From contig ASPF01000007.1 in assembly GCA_000405685.1 (NCBI GenBank), forward strand, positions 1-26,546: a stretch of DNA of 26,546 nucleotides, given 5' to 3'. Made by a program: the position numbers and the translations under genes. The notes beneath the pieces were generated by a model that was not told the origin of the DNA, searched no databases, and saw only the letters and a list, made by a program, of their open reading frames with translations. This DNA is from Candidatus Geocrenenecus sp. JGI 0000106-J15. GTDB taxonomy: Archaea; Thermoproteota; Nitrososphaeria_A; Caldarchaeales; Wolframiiraptoraceae. Positions 6,184-14,768 of the stretch are shown piece by piece; position 1 is the first letter of the stretch; each line of letters opens with the position of its first letter.

Positions 6184-8871
6184 GTGGAAGTCATGTCGAG
6201 CTATATTCCAGCAATTGTATCTACACAAGCTTTATCTATCGGTCTCTCCTCACACATTATGATGAACATGAAAAAGATGTTCTTCCTCATTGGAATAATA
6301 TTAGTATTCCTCTTGATGCTATCGCCGTTAGCAGTATATGCAGAGACTCCTAAATTTACTACTACTGAGTATACACCACCACATACAAAACCAGGTCCAG
6401 CAGCAGAGACTTTAATCTATAAATCTGTAGCGGTTGATGTCGCACCAGCAGCTTTAGAAGCAGGAGAGATTGATGCATACCTTTTTGGGATACGTTCCGT
6501 TGTTGCGGCAGAACTAATAGGAAAGCCTGGAATAAGCATGATGAGTGCTCCATCTGGGTCATACAGTATTGTATTAAATCCTGCTCCAGCTCCAGCTGGA
6601 CAGCTGAATCCATTATCTATTCCTGAAGTGAGAGTTGCGCTTCAATACATCGTGAATAGAGACTATATAACTAAAGAAATATTCAAAGGGTTTGCTGCTC
6701 CAATGGTTACTTTCTTAAGCGCTTACGATCCAGATTACATAACTATATTTGATATAGTTAAGAGATACGACTTTAGGTATGATCCAGAATATGCTAAGAG
6801 ATTGATTACAGACGCTATGACAAAAGCTGGTGCAGTAATGAGAGAGGGTAAATGGTATTATGGAGACCGACCAATCAAGTTAAAATTCATAATTAGAATT
6901 GAAGATGAAAGAAGACAGATAGGAGATGCTATAGCTACAGACTTAGAGAGATTAGGTTTTGAAGTTGAAAGACTATATCATCCCCTCGGAGTAGCGATAG
7001 AAAAAGTGTATCTTACAGATCCTAAAGACTTTGAATGGCAATTGTATACAGAGGGTTGGGGCAAAGGTGCACCTGAAAAATACGATTCTTCTACGATAAA
7101 CCAGATGTGTGCACCATGGGTTGGCTACATGCCTGGATGGCAGGACCCTGCATACTGGAACTACGTTAATGATGAAATAGATGCTCTAGGAAAGAGGATA
7201 TCTTTAGGTGAGTTCCAAGATCTTGAGACAAGAAATAAATTGTATAGAGAAGCAACTGAGATATGTATCCATGATTCTATAAGACTTTGGGTTGCTACAC
7301 GTCTTGACGCCTTTATTCTTAATCCCGACCTTAAAGGCATAACAAACGATGTTGGAGCAGGTCTTCGTGGAACATGGAATATGAGAGAAGCATGGATTCC
7401 AGGTAAGGATACATTAGTATTTGGACATCTATGGGTTTGGACTGAGACAACAACATGGAACTGGATTGGAGGATTCCAAGACGTCTATAGCGTAGATGTG
7501 AGAAAAGCAACTTACGATTCACCAGTCTATAGACATCCATTTACGGGACTGCCAATGCCATTTAGAGCAAGTTATACTGTTGAAACAGCTGGACCATTCG
7601 GTAAACTAATCGTACCCGAGGGAACATACACTTGGGATGCTAAAGAAGATAAATGGGTATCCGTTGCAGGTAAAGAAGCCACAAGCAAGATCACATGGGA
7701 TCTAAGTAAATACTTTAACTCGAAATGGCATCATGGTCAGCCAATAACTATTGCTGATGTACTCTTCTTCTTAGCAACACAGATAGAGAATACTTACGAT
7801 GAAGATAAAGCAGCAATGGAGAGCGGCATAGCTGAGACTGTAAAAGTAACTCTAGATAAGTTTGTTGGAATAAGAATCCTTGATGAAAAGACTGTAGAGA
7901 CATATGTTAACTACTGGCACTTTGATCCTAACTATATTGCTGAATTCGGCTCTCCGCTCGGTGTGGATTACTCATTGTACTATAGCGAGACACCACCTTG
8001 GGAGCTGATGGCCGCTATGAATGAACTCGTATTTACTAAGAAGCAAGCAGCCTACGGTCAGACAACCGCTGAGAAACTCGGCATCCCATGGCTCTCGGTT
8101 GTTCTAAGAGATCATGCAGAAATGATAAAGAACGTACTGGAAGAATTTACACAGAAAGGATATTTCCCGGAAAACTACTTTAAGCTTGGAGATAAAGTAT
8201 ACGCTACTAAAGACCAAGCATTAGCTAGATATCGTGCAGCAGTCTCATGGTTTAACGAGCATGGAAACATGCAGATAAGCAATGGTCCCTATTATCTAAA
8301 CAAGTTTGATTCAGCAGCCCAGTACGCTGAATTGAAAGCTTTCAGAGACCCGACATACCCGTTCAAGCCAGGAGATTGGTATTATGGAGAGCCTGAAATG
8401 GTTGAAGTTATAGATGTTCGGGTAAGTGATGTAACAGCTGGAGATGAAGTAGTCTTTACAGCAGAACTTTCAGGACCAGGAACACTTGGAGCTAAATATC
8501 TTATTGTTAATCCAGCTACAGGGCAGGTTTTAGAAGTTGGTGATGCGGAAAAGATTTCTCCAACAACGTTTAGGATTAAACTATCTAAAGGATTTACTTG
8601 GGAGATTGGTCCAGGAACATACGACCTAGTCGTAGGAGCATACAGTGACCAAGTAGCATTCGTATCAGAAGCTATTGAATCGTTTACTGTTTTAAAACGT
8701 GAAGTAGCTCCATCAACTGTAACCGTTACGAGATCTATCGTGGAGACAACTTCAATAGTATCGACTGTAACAACGATGCCAGTAGAGGTTATTGGAATAT
8801 TTGCAGTTATCCTGATAGTTGCAGTTGCTTTAACAGCTATACTCTCTAGAAGAATGAAGAAATCAACTTAA
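6184..8871 (+). CDS. Oligopeptide-type ABC substrate-binding protein with circularly permuted SBP_5 domain, membrane anchored
   Basis: The 895-aa exported protein has a signal segment at about residues 26-57 (MKKMFFLIGIILV..., ending VYAET), so ATG 6259 may be the true start. Family-5 landmarks occur in swapped order. Residues 70-400 resemble the usual C-terminal part (LEAGEIDAYLF, PEVRVALQYIVNRDYITKEIF, YDPEYAKRLITDA). A second stretch from about 407 (KDTLVFGHLWVW) resembles the usual N-terminal part (KWHHGQPITIADVLFF near 514, SNGPYYLNKF near 699). A beta-rich module (about 742-838), a Thr/Val-rich stalk and one C-terminal helix followed by RRMKK complete it. It probably delivers peptides or other oligomers to the DppBCDF-like proteins encoded downstream. 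No signal lipobox Cys is seen. Confidence 0.88.
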   Translation: MEVMSSYIPAIVSTQALSIGLSSHIMMNMKKMFFLIGIILVFLLMLSPLAVYAETPKFTTTEYTPPHTKPGPAAETLIYKSVAVDVAPAALEAGEIDAYLFGIRSVVAAELIGKPGISMMSAPSGSYSIVLNPAPAPAGQLNPLSIPEVRVALQYIVNRDYITKEIFKGFAAPMVTFLSAYDPDYITIFDIVKRYDFRYDPEYAKRLITDAMTKAGAVMREGKWYYGDRPIKLKFIIRIEDERRQIGDAIATDLERLGFEVERLYHPLGVAIEKVYLTDPKDFEWQLYTEGWGKGAPEKYDSSTINQMCAPWVGYMPGWQDPAYWNYVNDEIDALGKRISLGEFQDLETRNKLYREATEICIHDSIRLWVATRLDAFILNPDLKGITNDVGAGLRGTWNMREAWIPGKDTLVFGHLWVWTETTTWNWIGGFQDVYSVDVRKATYDSPVYRHPFTGLPMPFRASYTVETAGPFGKLIVPEGTYTWDAKEDKWVSVAGKEATSKITWDLSKYFNSKWHHGQPITIADVLFFLATQIENTYDEDKAAMESGIAETVKVTLDKFVGIRILDEKTVETYVNYWHFDPNYIAEFGSPLGVDYSLYYSETPPWELMAAMNELVFTKKQAAYGQTTAEKLGIPWLSVVLRDHAEMIKNVLEEFTQKGYFPENYFKLGDKVYATKDQALARYRAAVSWFNEHGNMQISNGPYYLNKFDSAAQYAELKAFRDPTYPFKPGDWYYGEPEMVEVIDVRVSDVTAGDEVVFTAELSGPGTLGAKYLIVNPATGQVLEVGDAEKISPTTFRIKLSKGFTWEIGPGTYDLVVGAYSDQVAFVSEAIESFTVLKREVAPSTVTVTRSIVETTSIVSTVTTMPVEVIGIFAVILIVAVALTAILSRRMKKST

Positions 8872-8922
8872 TCCAACCAAACAATAAAATCGGGACTGGA
8901 GAAAAGTTCACTACTTAAATCA

Positions 8923-8929
8923 TTTTTTT
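8923..8929 (+). terminator. T-run after the binding-protein gene
   Basis: Seven consecutive T residues lie about 50 nt after the stop of the binding-protein gene and about 45 nt before dppB. Archaeal RNA polymerase terminates at T-runs, so partial termination here would leave the binding protein in excess over the membrane subunits. The preceding CTTAAAT (8914-8920) could instead be a TATA element for dppB. Confidence 0.3.
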
Positions 8930-8974
8930 CTTGAACATTTATTAGAACGTCAATGATATTAGGCGATAGACGGG

Positions 8975-10021
8975 ATGGGATTAGCTAGGACACTGTTCAT
9001 GAGAGCCTTAACGCTGATTACTGTACTTGTACTGGTTATTTTCTTCATGGTACTAGTACTTGGGGCGACTGGAACATCAGACAAGATTCTTCAAGCCATG
9101 GTTAATGAAGAAATAATGATGCTAAGGCAGTCTCTAGCGAAAACTATTAAAGATCCTCAAGAGCTCGAACGGGTCATCAATATAAGGAAACAGGAGCTGA
9201 CGGAGTTTTACGGATTGACTAAACCATGGTATGTACGATTACCAGATATGGCTTGGAGAGTATTAACTCTTGAACTTGGAAAAGCAAGAACATTGAAAAC
9301 CTTCGCAGGTGGAAACAAGGTTTCAGACATAGTTATGGAGAGGCTTACAAACACGATAATCCTCGTGACCTCGGCCACAGTCATCAGCGCTATAGTAGGC
9401 TTAGTTCTAGGTGTAAGAATAGCTACAAGAGTTGGAGGAATTCTAGATCGATTATCATCGTATTTCTCAGCTATCTCATACGCAATCCCTACATGGTGGA
9501 TAGGAATAATCTTAATACTCGTTTTTGCTTTTCTTCTCAGACTTTTCCCCTTCGGCGGTCTTTATAGTACGCCTCCCCCCTCAGACCCCTACATGAAGTT
9601 TCTAGATATAATCTGGCATGCAGTTCTCCCAGTAACAACACTAGTAATAGCATCAATAGGAGTCTGGATATACACCACTAGGACTATAGTATTAAACACT
9701 GCTCAAGAAGACTTCGTAAATGCTGCAAGAGCTAGAGGTCTACCAGAAGAACTTGTTAGGAGAAGATACATCATGAGGGTTGCAGCACCACCCATACTTA
9801 CAAATGTAATCCTAGGACTTGCAACCTCAATCTCTGGAGCGATCTTAACAGAGACAGTCTTTAATTGGCCTGGACTAGGCAGACTCTTCTATGATGCCGT
9901 ATTAGTCATGGATGAAGTAGTAGTCATCGCTTTAACATACATATTCACATTGGTCTACGTAGTTGCTAGATTTCTTCTAGAAGTCTTGTATGTAATCCTG
10001 GATCCCAGAGTGAGGTACTAA
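8975..10021 (+). CDS. dppB: Peptide ABC transporter permease, DppB-like
   Basis: This 348-aa membrane protein has a first helix at about residues 9-30, a long loop, then five hydrophobic segments from about residue 120. The EAA loop that contacts the ATPases is at about residues 245-265 (NAARARGLPEELVRRRYIMR). It is followed by GAILTETVFNWPGLGRLFYDAV, a strong DppB signature. It should pair with the next gene to form the channel. The loop between the first and second helices (about 90 residues) is longer than in E. coli DppB. Its TAA stop shares its last base with the ATG of dppC (TAATG), so translation is coupled. Confidence 0.93.
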   Translation: MGLARTLFMRALTLITVLVLVIFFMVLVLGATGTSDKILQAMVNEEIMMLRQSLAKTIKDPQELERVINIRKQELTEFYGLTKPWYVRLPDMAWRVLTLELGKARTLKTFAGGNKVSDIVMERLTNTIILVTSATVISAIVGLVLGVRIATRVGGILDRLSSYFSAISYAIPTWWIGIILILVFAFLLRLFPFGGLYSTPPPSDPYMKFLDIIWHAVLPVTTLVIASIGVWIYTTRTIVLNTAQEDFVNAARARGLPEELVRRRYIMRVAAPPILTNVILGLATSISGAILTETVFNWPGLGRLFYDAVLVMDEVVVIALTYIFTLVYVVARFLLEVLYVILDPRVRY

Positions 10022-11457
10022 TGTCGACAAGGTTTAAGGAAGCATTTCAAGAATTCTGGAGATTAAATGTCTCAAAGATAGGAGTAGTATTCTTAACAGT
10101 ACTGGTAATCTTAAGCATATATGTCGTCGTATCATATCCACTTGATTTCGGAGTAAGATATTGGAATAACCCATTATATTGGGCGGATTATCCTAAGTCT
10201 GCTCCACCAAGCTGGGTTAACTACTTCTCAAATGAAAAGATTCCCGAACATTATACCTTCTCTTCAATTAAACCATCTAATACATTGCTAACGGAATCAG
10301 GAATACGGTTGATATACCTCTTTAAACTAGATTTCCAAGCAGACAAGACGCCTACGTTTCTTTCACTTACTGTGAAAAACGTAACATACTATGATAAACC
10401 AGTAATTATCCGATTAAATGTTACAAGACCAGATGGAAAAAATATCGAATTATACAGATATACGGTTCCAGCACCATACGTTGATGAATCACCTCCCTAT
10501 AAGAGATTTTATGATCAATCAAAGAGAATCTCATTAACTGGAGACCTGTCGGTGGCCAGTATCTTAGCAAGATTCTTATCAAGAGAATATAATGTAACTA
10601 TCAAACCAAGCGAGGTAAACTCAATAGGTCAGCATAAGATAATATTTAGTATACCGAAAGGTGATACACAATTCACTGTATTGAAAGGAGATTACACATT
10701 CTATATCATAGTAGATACCTATGATTCAAGAGATTCAGTTGGAGAAGTAAAGCTGGTTGTTGGAGGAGATGTTTACGGATTTATGGGAACAGATTCTCTT
10801 GGTAGAGATCTTTCAGTTGGATTACTTTTCGGTTTTCCTATAGCTCTATTCATAGGAATAGTTACATCAACGATAACAACTTTACTAGGTGCAGGTCTAG
10901 GAATAATGGGAGGATATATTGGAGGAAAATTAGATGAAGTTATACAAAGAACAGCTGACTTTGTTAATAATATTCCATTACTACCCCTACTAATATTTTT
11001 AGCATTTATCCTCGGACAAAATCTGTGGATAATAGTATTCTTGTTAGTAGTATTTGGTTGGCCGACCTTGACGATTATTGTTAGGTCTATGGTGCTCCAG
11101 CTAAAGTCAGGTCAATTTATAGAAGCAGCTATCGCTATAGGAGCACCGAGATGGTGGATAATGTTTAGACATATATTTCCACAGGTAGCCCCATTTATTT
11201 TCGCTCAATTAATCTTCTTTACACCAACATTCATCCTTCTTGAAGCCGCATTAAGCTTCCTCGGGCTAGGAGATCCTACTATGCCTACTTGGGGTCAGAT
11301 ACTTGAATACGGTTTTCGAAGCGGAGGAATATATGTAGGACTATGGTGGTGGATTATACCTCCAGGTCTACTAATAATATGGACAGCTATAACCTTTGTG
11401 CTCATAGCACTTGGAATGGAGCCTGTAGTAAACCCGAGGTTAAGAAGAATGAAATAG
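10021..11457 (+). CDS. dppC: Peptide ABC transporter permease, DppC-like, with large external insertion
   Basis: The 478-aa protein is about 180 residues longer than bacterial DppC (about 300). The first helix lies at about residues 18-38. An Asn/Tyr/Ser-rich, mostly beta-like region of about 200 residues follows, then the canonical FMGTDSLGRDLSVGLLFG (near residue 254) and five further helices. The EAA loop is at about 360-380 (EAAIAIGAPRWWIMFRHIFPQVAP) and is followed by LEAALSFLGLGDPTMPTWG, typical of DppC. The extra domain sits on the outer side of the membrane, where it could contact the anchored binding protein. It begins at the last base of dppB and is followed closely by dppD. Confidence 0.92.
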   Translation: MSTRFKEAFQEFWRLNVSKIGVVFLTVLVILSIYVVVSYPLDFGVRYWNNPLYWADYPKSAPPSWVNYFSNEKIPEHYTFSSIKPSNTLLTESGIRLIYLFKLDFQADKTPTFLSLTVKNVTYYDKPVIIRLNVTRPDGKNIELYRYTVPAPYVDESPPYKRFYDQSKRISLTGDLSVASILARFLSREYNVTIKPSEVNSIGQHKIIFSIPKGDTQFTVLKGDYTFYIIVDTYDSRDSVGEVKLVVGGDVYGFMGTDSLGRDLSVGLLFGFPIALFIGIVTSTITTLLGAGLGIMGGYIGGKLDEVIQRTADFVNNIPLLPLLIFLAFILGQNLWIIVFLLVVFGWPTLTIIVRSMVLQLKSGQFIEAAIAIGAPRWWIMFRHIFPQVAPFIFAQLIFFTPTFILLEAALSFLGLGDPTMPTWGQILEYGFRSGGIYVGLWWWIIPPGLLIIWTAITFVLIALGMEPVVNPRLRRMK

Positions 11458-11470
11458 TTGAGAGGAGTGA

Positions 11471-12439
11471 ATGCTTATGATATTGCTAGAGCTTAATCAA
11501 TTGAAACTTTACTATACGACTATTAGAGGTGTTGTAAGAGCTGTTGATAATGTTGATCTTAATGTTGAAGCTGGTGAAGCTGTTGGACTTGTAGGTGAAT
11601 CGGGATGCGGTAAGACTAGCATGGCTAATGCTATTATAAAGATGCTTCCGAACAATGTAGCTCTCTATGAGGGTAGAATAATCCTAGATGGATTAAATAT
11701 TGTTGATCTACCTGAAGACGAGGTTAGAAGGAAGGTTAGATGGAGGCAGATATCGATTGTTTTCCAGGGAGCGATGAATGTATTAAACCCAGTAATCAAG
11801 GTTGGACATCAAGTTGCGGAACCACTAATAATCCATGGAGAGATGGATAGAGATGAAGCATACAAGATAGCTAGAGAGAAGATGAAGCTTGTCGGATTAC
11901 ATGAAGAAGTATTCAATAGATATCCGCATGAGCTAAGCGGTGGCATGAAGCAGAGGGTCGTAATAGCTATGGCCTTAGTCATGAACCCTAAGATAGTTAT
12001 ATTAGACGAGCCTACATCTGCATTAGATGTAAGCATACAAGCCCAGATAATGAATCTATTAAAGAAGCTGAAGAGAGAACTAAACATCTCTATGATCTTC
12101 ATAACCCACGACATAGCTTTAGCAAGCGATATAAGCGATAAGATAGCTGTAATGTATGCTGGACAAATCGTTGAGATAGGCTCAGCTGAACAAGTCTTAA
12201 TATCCCCAAAACATCCATATACTCAGAAGCTCTTAAAAGCAACACCAAAATTAACAGGAGAAGAAAAACCCGAATTTATACCAGGGACACCCCCAGACTT
12301 AGTCAATCCACCAAGTGGATGTAGATTCCACCCAAGATGCCCCTACGTCATGGATATTTGTAGAGAAAGAGAACCTAGGAGGTTTGAGCCTGAAAAAGGT
12401 CAGAAGACAATGTGCTGGTTATACGGTGGAGAAACATGA
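11471..12439 (+). CDS. dppD: Peptide ABC transporter ATPase, DppD-like
   Basis: The 322-aa ATPase has Walker A GESGCGKTS (near residue 42), a Q-loop in IVFQGAMNVLNPVI, signature LSGGMKQRV, Walker B IVILDEPTSALD and the H-loop FITHDIALA. It ends in the oligopeptide-transporter domain with PPSGCRFHPRCPY and further cysteines, characteristic of DppD/OppD. GAGGAG at 11462-11467 is a good ribosome binding site; it is 3 nt from ATG 11471 but 9 nt from ATG 11477, so the second may be used. The stop overlaps the dppF ATG in an ATGA motif. It works with DppF as the motor heterodimer. Confidence 0.95.
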   Translation: MLMILLELNQLKLYYTTIRGVVRAVDNVDLNVEAGEAVGLVGESGCGKTSMANAIIKMLPNNVALYEGRIILDGLNIVDLPEDEVRRKVRWRQISIVFQGAMNVLNPVIKVGHQVAEPLIIHGEMDRDEAYKIAREKMKLVGLHEEVFNRYPHELSGGMKQRVVIAMALVMNPKIVILDEPTSALDVSIQAQIMNLLKKLKRELNISMIFITHDIALASDISDKIAVMYAGQIVEIGSAEQVLISPKHPYTQKLLKATPKLTGEEKPEFIPGTPPDLVNPPSGCRFHPRCPYVMDICREREPRRFEPEKGQKTMCWLYGGET

Positions 12440-13404
12440 GTAGCGAGCTTATCAGACTAGAGAATGTGAAGATGTATTTTGAGTCTAGAATTGGTTTATT
12501 CAAGACCATACCTGTAAAAGCAGTAGATGGAGTTAATGTAAGAATATTTAGAGGAGAAACTCTAGCACTCGTAGGAGAATCTGGATGTGGAAAAACAACT
12601 CTTGGAAGAGTTTCTCTAAGATTGCTTAAGCCTGTAAGCGGTAGGATAATCTTCGATGGAGTAGATATAACAGATAAAGAGGAGAAAGAATTAAAATGGT
12701 TTAGGAAGAGAGCTCAAGCAGTCTTTCAAGATCCATATTCAAGCATAAACCCATTCATGACAGTGAAAGAAATACTTGAAGAACCACTCATCCTCCACCA
12801 TGTAGGAGATAGTGAAGAGAGACTAGAAATGATTGCTAAAGCTTTAACAGATGTAAAACTTACACCAATCGAAGAATTCATGAGGAAGTACCCCCACATG
12901 TTAAGTGGAGGGCAGAGGCAGAGGGTAGGAATTGCACGTGCACTAATTCTTAAACCTGAATATATTGTCGCCGATGAACCTGTCTCGATGATAGATGCAT
13001 CTAGTAGAGCAGAGATACTATATCTTCTAAAAGAACTTCAAGAAAAATACAAGATCTCATTCCTATACATAACACACGATATTGCTACAGCTAAACACTT
13101 CAGTGATAAGATAGCAGTAATGTATCTTGGAAAAATAGTTGAACAAGCTGAAGCCTACGAACTAGTTAGAAATCCTCTCCACCCATATACAAAAGGATTG
13201 ATAGAAGCAGTACCTGAACCCGACCCATCTAATAGATTAAAAGAGAGAAAAGTTATACTAGGAGAGCCTCCAAGCCCTATTAATCCTCCTAGTGGATGTA
13301 GATTCCATCCAAGATGTCCCTACAGGTTTGAGCCATGCGATAAAAATGAGCCAGAGCTAAAAGAAGCAAGAATAAACCACTATGTCGCATGCTATCTATA
13401 CTAG
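12436..13404 (+). CDS. dppF: Peptide ABC transporter ATPase, DppF-like
   Basis: The frame opens at 12412, but ATG 12436 is chosen because it gives the ATGA overlap with dppD, follows GGTGGAG, and starts the domain normally (MSSELIRLENVKMYF). The 322-aa product has Walker A GESGCGKTTLGR, Q-loop AVFQDPYSSINP, signature LSGGQRQRVGIARA, Walker B YIVADEPVSMID and H-loop ITHDIATA. The C-terminal PPSGCRFHPRCPYRFEPC matches the DppF/OppF tail. The substitution at the D-loop (VSMIDAS) is common in OppF proteins. It is the last gene of the transporter operon. Confidence 0.95.
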   Translation: MSSELIRLENVKMYFESRIGLFKTIPVKAVDGVNVRIFRGETLALVGESGCGKTTLGRVSLRLLKPVSGRIIFDGVDITDKEEKELKWFRKRAQAVFQDPYSSINPFMTVKEILEEPLILHHVGDSEERLEMIAKALTDVKLTPIEEFMRKYPHMLSGGQRQRVGIARALILKPEYIVADEPVSMIDASSRAEILYLLKELQEKYKISFLYITHDIATAKHFSDKIAVMYLGKIVEQAEAYELVRNPLHPYTKGLIEAVPEPDPSNRLKERKVILGEPPSPINPPSGCRFHPRCPYRFEPCDKNEPELKEARINHYVACYLY

Positions 13405-13456
13405 ATTTTCTCCTTCTAAAAACATATTACTAAAACCAATAGTATAGTAACTCAGA

Positions 13457-13588
13457 ATGAAACTAGATGACACCCAATCTAGGAGTACGTATATTCTAGG
13501 AAGCTTCGGGAATCTCTTATCTGCATTATATAGAATAGCTCCAGTAAGCTTCACAGTTCTCTATTACTTAATGAAACTATCAGCTTAA
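13457..13588 (+). CDS. Possible 43-aa small protein (unrecognised)
   Basis: An ATG-initiated 43-codon ORF lies alone in the 236-nt gap between dppF and the next gene. Its product has a polar N-terminus, then a mildly hydrophobic C-terminal half (LLSALYRIAPVSFTVLYYLM). No family is recognised. No clear ribosome binding site or well-placed TATA box is seen. It may be a chance ORF or the remnant of a membrane protein. Confidence 0.22.
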   Translation: MKLDDTQSRSTYILGSFGNLLSALYRIAPVSFTVLYYLMKLSA

Positions 13589-13640
13589 GGCTGTCTAAAG
13601 CCATTATCTTAAAAAGAAATTATTAATAAGCACATGAATA

Positions 13641-13931
13641 TTGCTAATATTTGTGAGCTGGACTCTAGCCCTAATTCTAGCAATACTCATTGCAGTTTTC
13701 ACAGCGACAACTTTATCTTTCATATTAATCTACCGTAACACATCAAGAAATCTTGAAAAGAATATAAAGAAACGACCAACTAAACAGGGGCTTGACTTAC
13801 AAACTATAGAAAGATTAAAGAATACGTTAATAGGCAAAGAAGAAATACAGAATCTTGAAGAAATAATTCATAGATTAAGAATGTTGAGAAAAGAAGCAGA
13901 GGAGATTCTGAATGATTCAGGAAGAAGTTAA
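13641..13931 (+). CDS. Small membrane-anchored coiled-coil protein (hypothetical)
   Basis: The 96-aa product starts with one hydrophobic helix (about residues 5-30, WTLALILAILIAVFTATTL) followed by a basic stretch and about 45 residues of charged heptad-like helix (ERLKNTLIGKEEIQNLEEII...). This predicts a single-span protein with a cytoplasmic coiled coil. No known family is recognised. The start is TTG 13641, or GTG 13653, which trims four residues; an AT-rich TATA-like stretch lies at about 13612-13628. Its end overlaps rpiA by 20 nt, so the two are almost certainly co-transcribed, though a functional link with RpiA is not evident. Confidence 0.6.
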   Translation: MLIFVSWTLALILAILIAVFTATTLSFILIYRNTSRNLEKNIKKRPTKQGLDLQTIERLKNTLIGKEEIQNLEEIIHRLRMLRKEAEEILNDSGRS

Positions 13932-14619
13932 GAAAGCTAGAGAGAATGCTATCTTAAAAGCTCTTGAATACATTGAAGATGGAATGATAATCGGATATGG
14001 AACAGGCTCAACCATGGCTCAATCTATAGGTTATGTAAAGAAACTAATCCAAGAAAAGAAAATGAAAATACTATTCATCCCTACATCATTCCAGTCACGG
14101 CAATTACTTTTAGAGAATAATCTTCCAATAACAAGTTTATATGAGTATCCTGAACCAGACCTGATGATTGATAGCTTCGACCAGACAGATAGAGAAGGAA
14201 ACGCTATTAAGGGAGGCGGAGGAGCAATGCTAATGGAGAAAGTAATAACACAAGCATCTAGAAAAGTAATATTTATAGGAGATTATGTTAAACTAGTAGA
14301 AAAACTTAGTAGACCAGTACCTCTCGAGATCCTTGAGAAAGCATATCCACATGTTAAGAGAACACTTACAAAAAATGGATTCAGATTAATGTTGAGAGAA
14401 TCAGCTGGAAAGATGGGACCACTGGTTAGCGATAATGGAAACCTTTTAGGAGACGTAGACATAGGTATAATAGAAGATCCTGAGAAGTTAGATAGCCTTT
14501 TAAGATCTATAGCAGGAATAATTGAAACAGGTTTATTCCCTAAGCTGGCCGACAAGATAATTATTGGAAAAATAGATGGTAACATCGAAGAAATAAATGT
14601 AAATAGAAGGAAGCTTTAA
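13912..14619 (+). CDS. rpiA: Ribose-5-phosphate isomerase A
   Basis: The 235-aa product interconverts ribose 5-phosphate and ribulose 5-phosphate. Its landmarks are the phosphate-binding GYGTGSTM (near residue 28), IPTSFQSRQLL, LMIDSFDQTD, IKGGGGAMLMEK and VSDNGNLLGDVDIG, ending with ETGLFPKLADKIIIG. The two catalytic-loop aspartates, the Lys of IKGGGG and the Glu of MEK (equivalents of E. coli D81, D84, K94 and E103) are retained. The usual DGADE motif reads DSFDQ, an uncommon variant in which the final Glu is Gln. It overlaps the preceding small gene. In archaea RpiA supplies pentoses for nucleotides; here it also sits beside a sugar-uptake locus. Confidence 0.95.
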   Translation: MIQEEVKKARENAILKALEYIEDGMIIGYGTGSTMAQSIGYVKKLIQEKKMKILFIPTSFQSRQLLLENNLPITSLYEYPEPDLMIDSFDQTDREGNAIKGGGGAMLMEKVITQASRKVIFIGDYVKLVEKLSRPVPLEILEKAYPHVKRTLTKNGFRLMLRESAGKMGPLVSDNGNLLGDVDIGIIEDPEKLDSLLRSIAGIIETGLFPKLADKIIIGKIDGNIEEINVNRRKL

Positions 14620-14715
14620 GACATAATACTACACAAGAAACATGTTGAATATACTATCTGTGTGAAGAGACTACAATGAGAACTAGAATTATATAACAAG
14701 GACGAACCCCTTTTT

Positions 14716-14724
14716 CTTATATAC
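14716..14724 (+). promoter_or_regulatory. TATA box of the rubrerythrin gene
   Basis: CTTATATAC preceded by a T-run (14711-14715) lies about 49 nt before the rubrerythrin ATG, predicting a leader of roughly 20-25 nt. The T-run may also end transcription from rpiA. Confidence 0.45.
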
Positions 14725-14768
14725 GCAACACATAATAGCAACAGTTATGAATAGTTATCTATGAGAAT

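Noticed and set aside
6184..8871. Two complete SBP domains in tandem in the 895-aa protein
   Set aside because: Each landmark block is found once; the halves are complementary rather than repeated.
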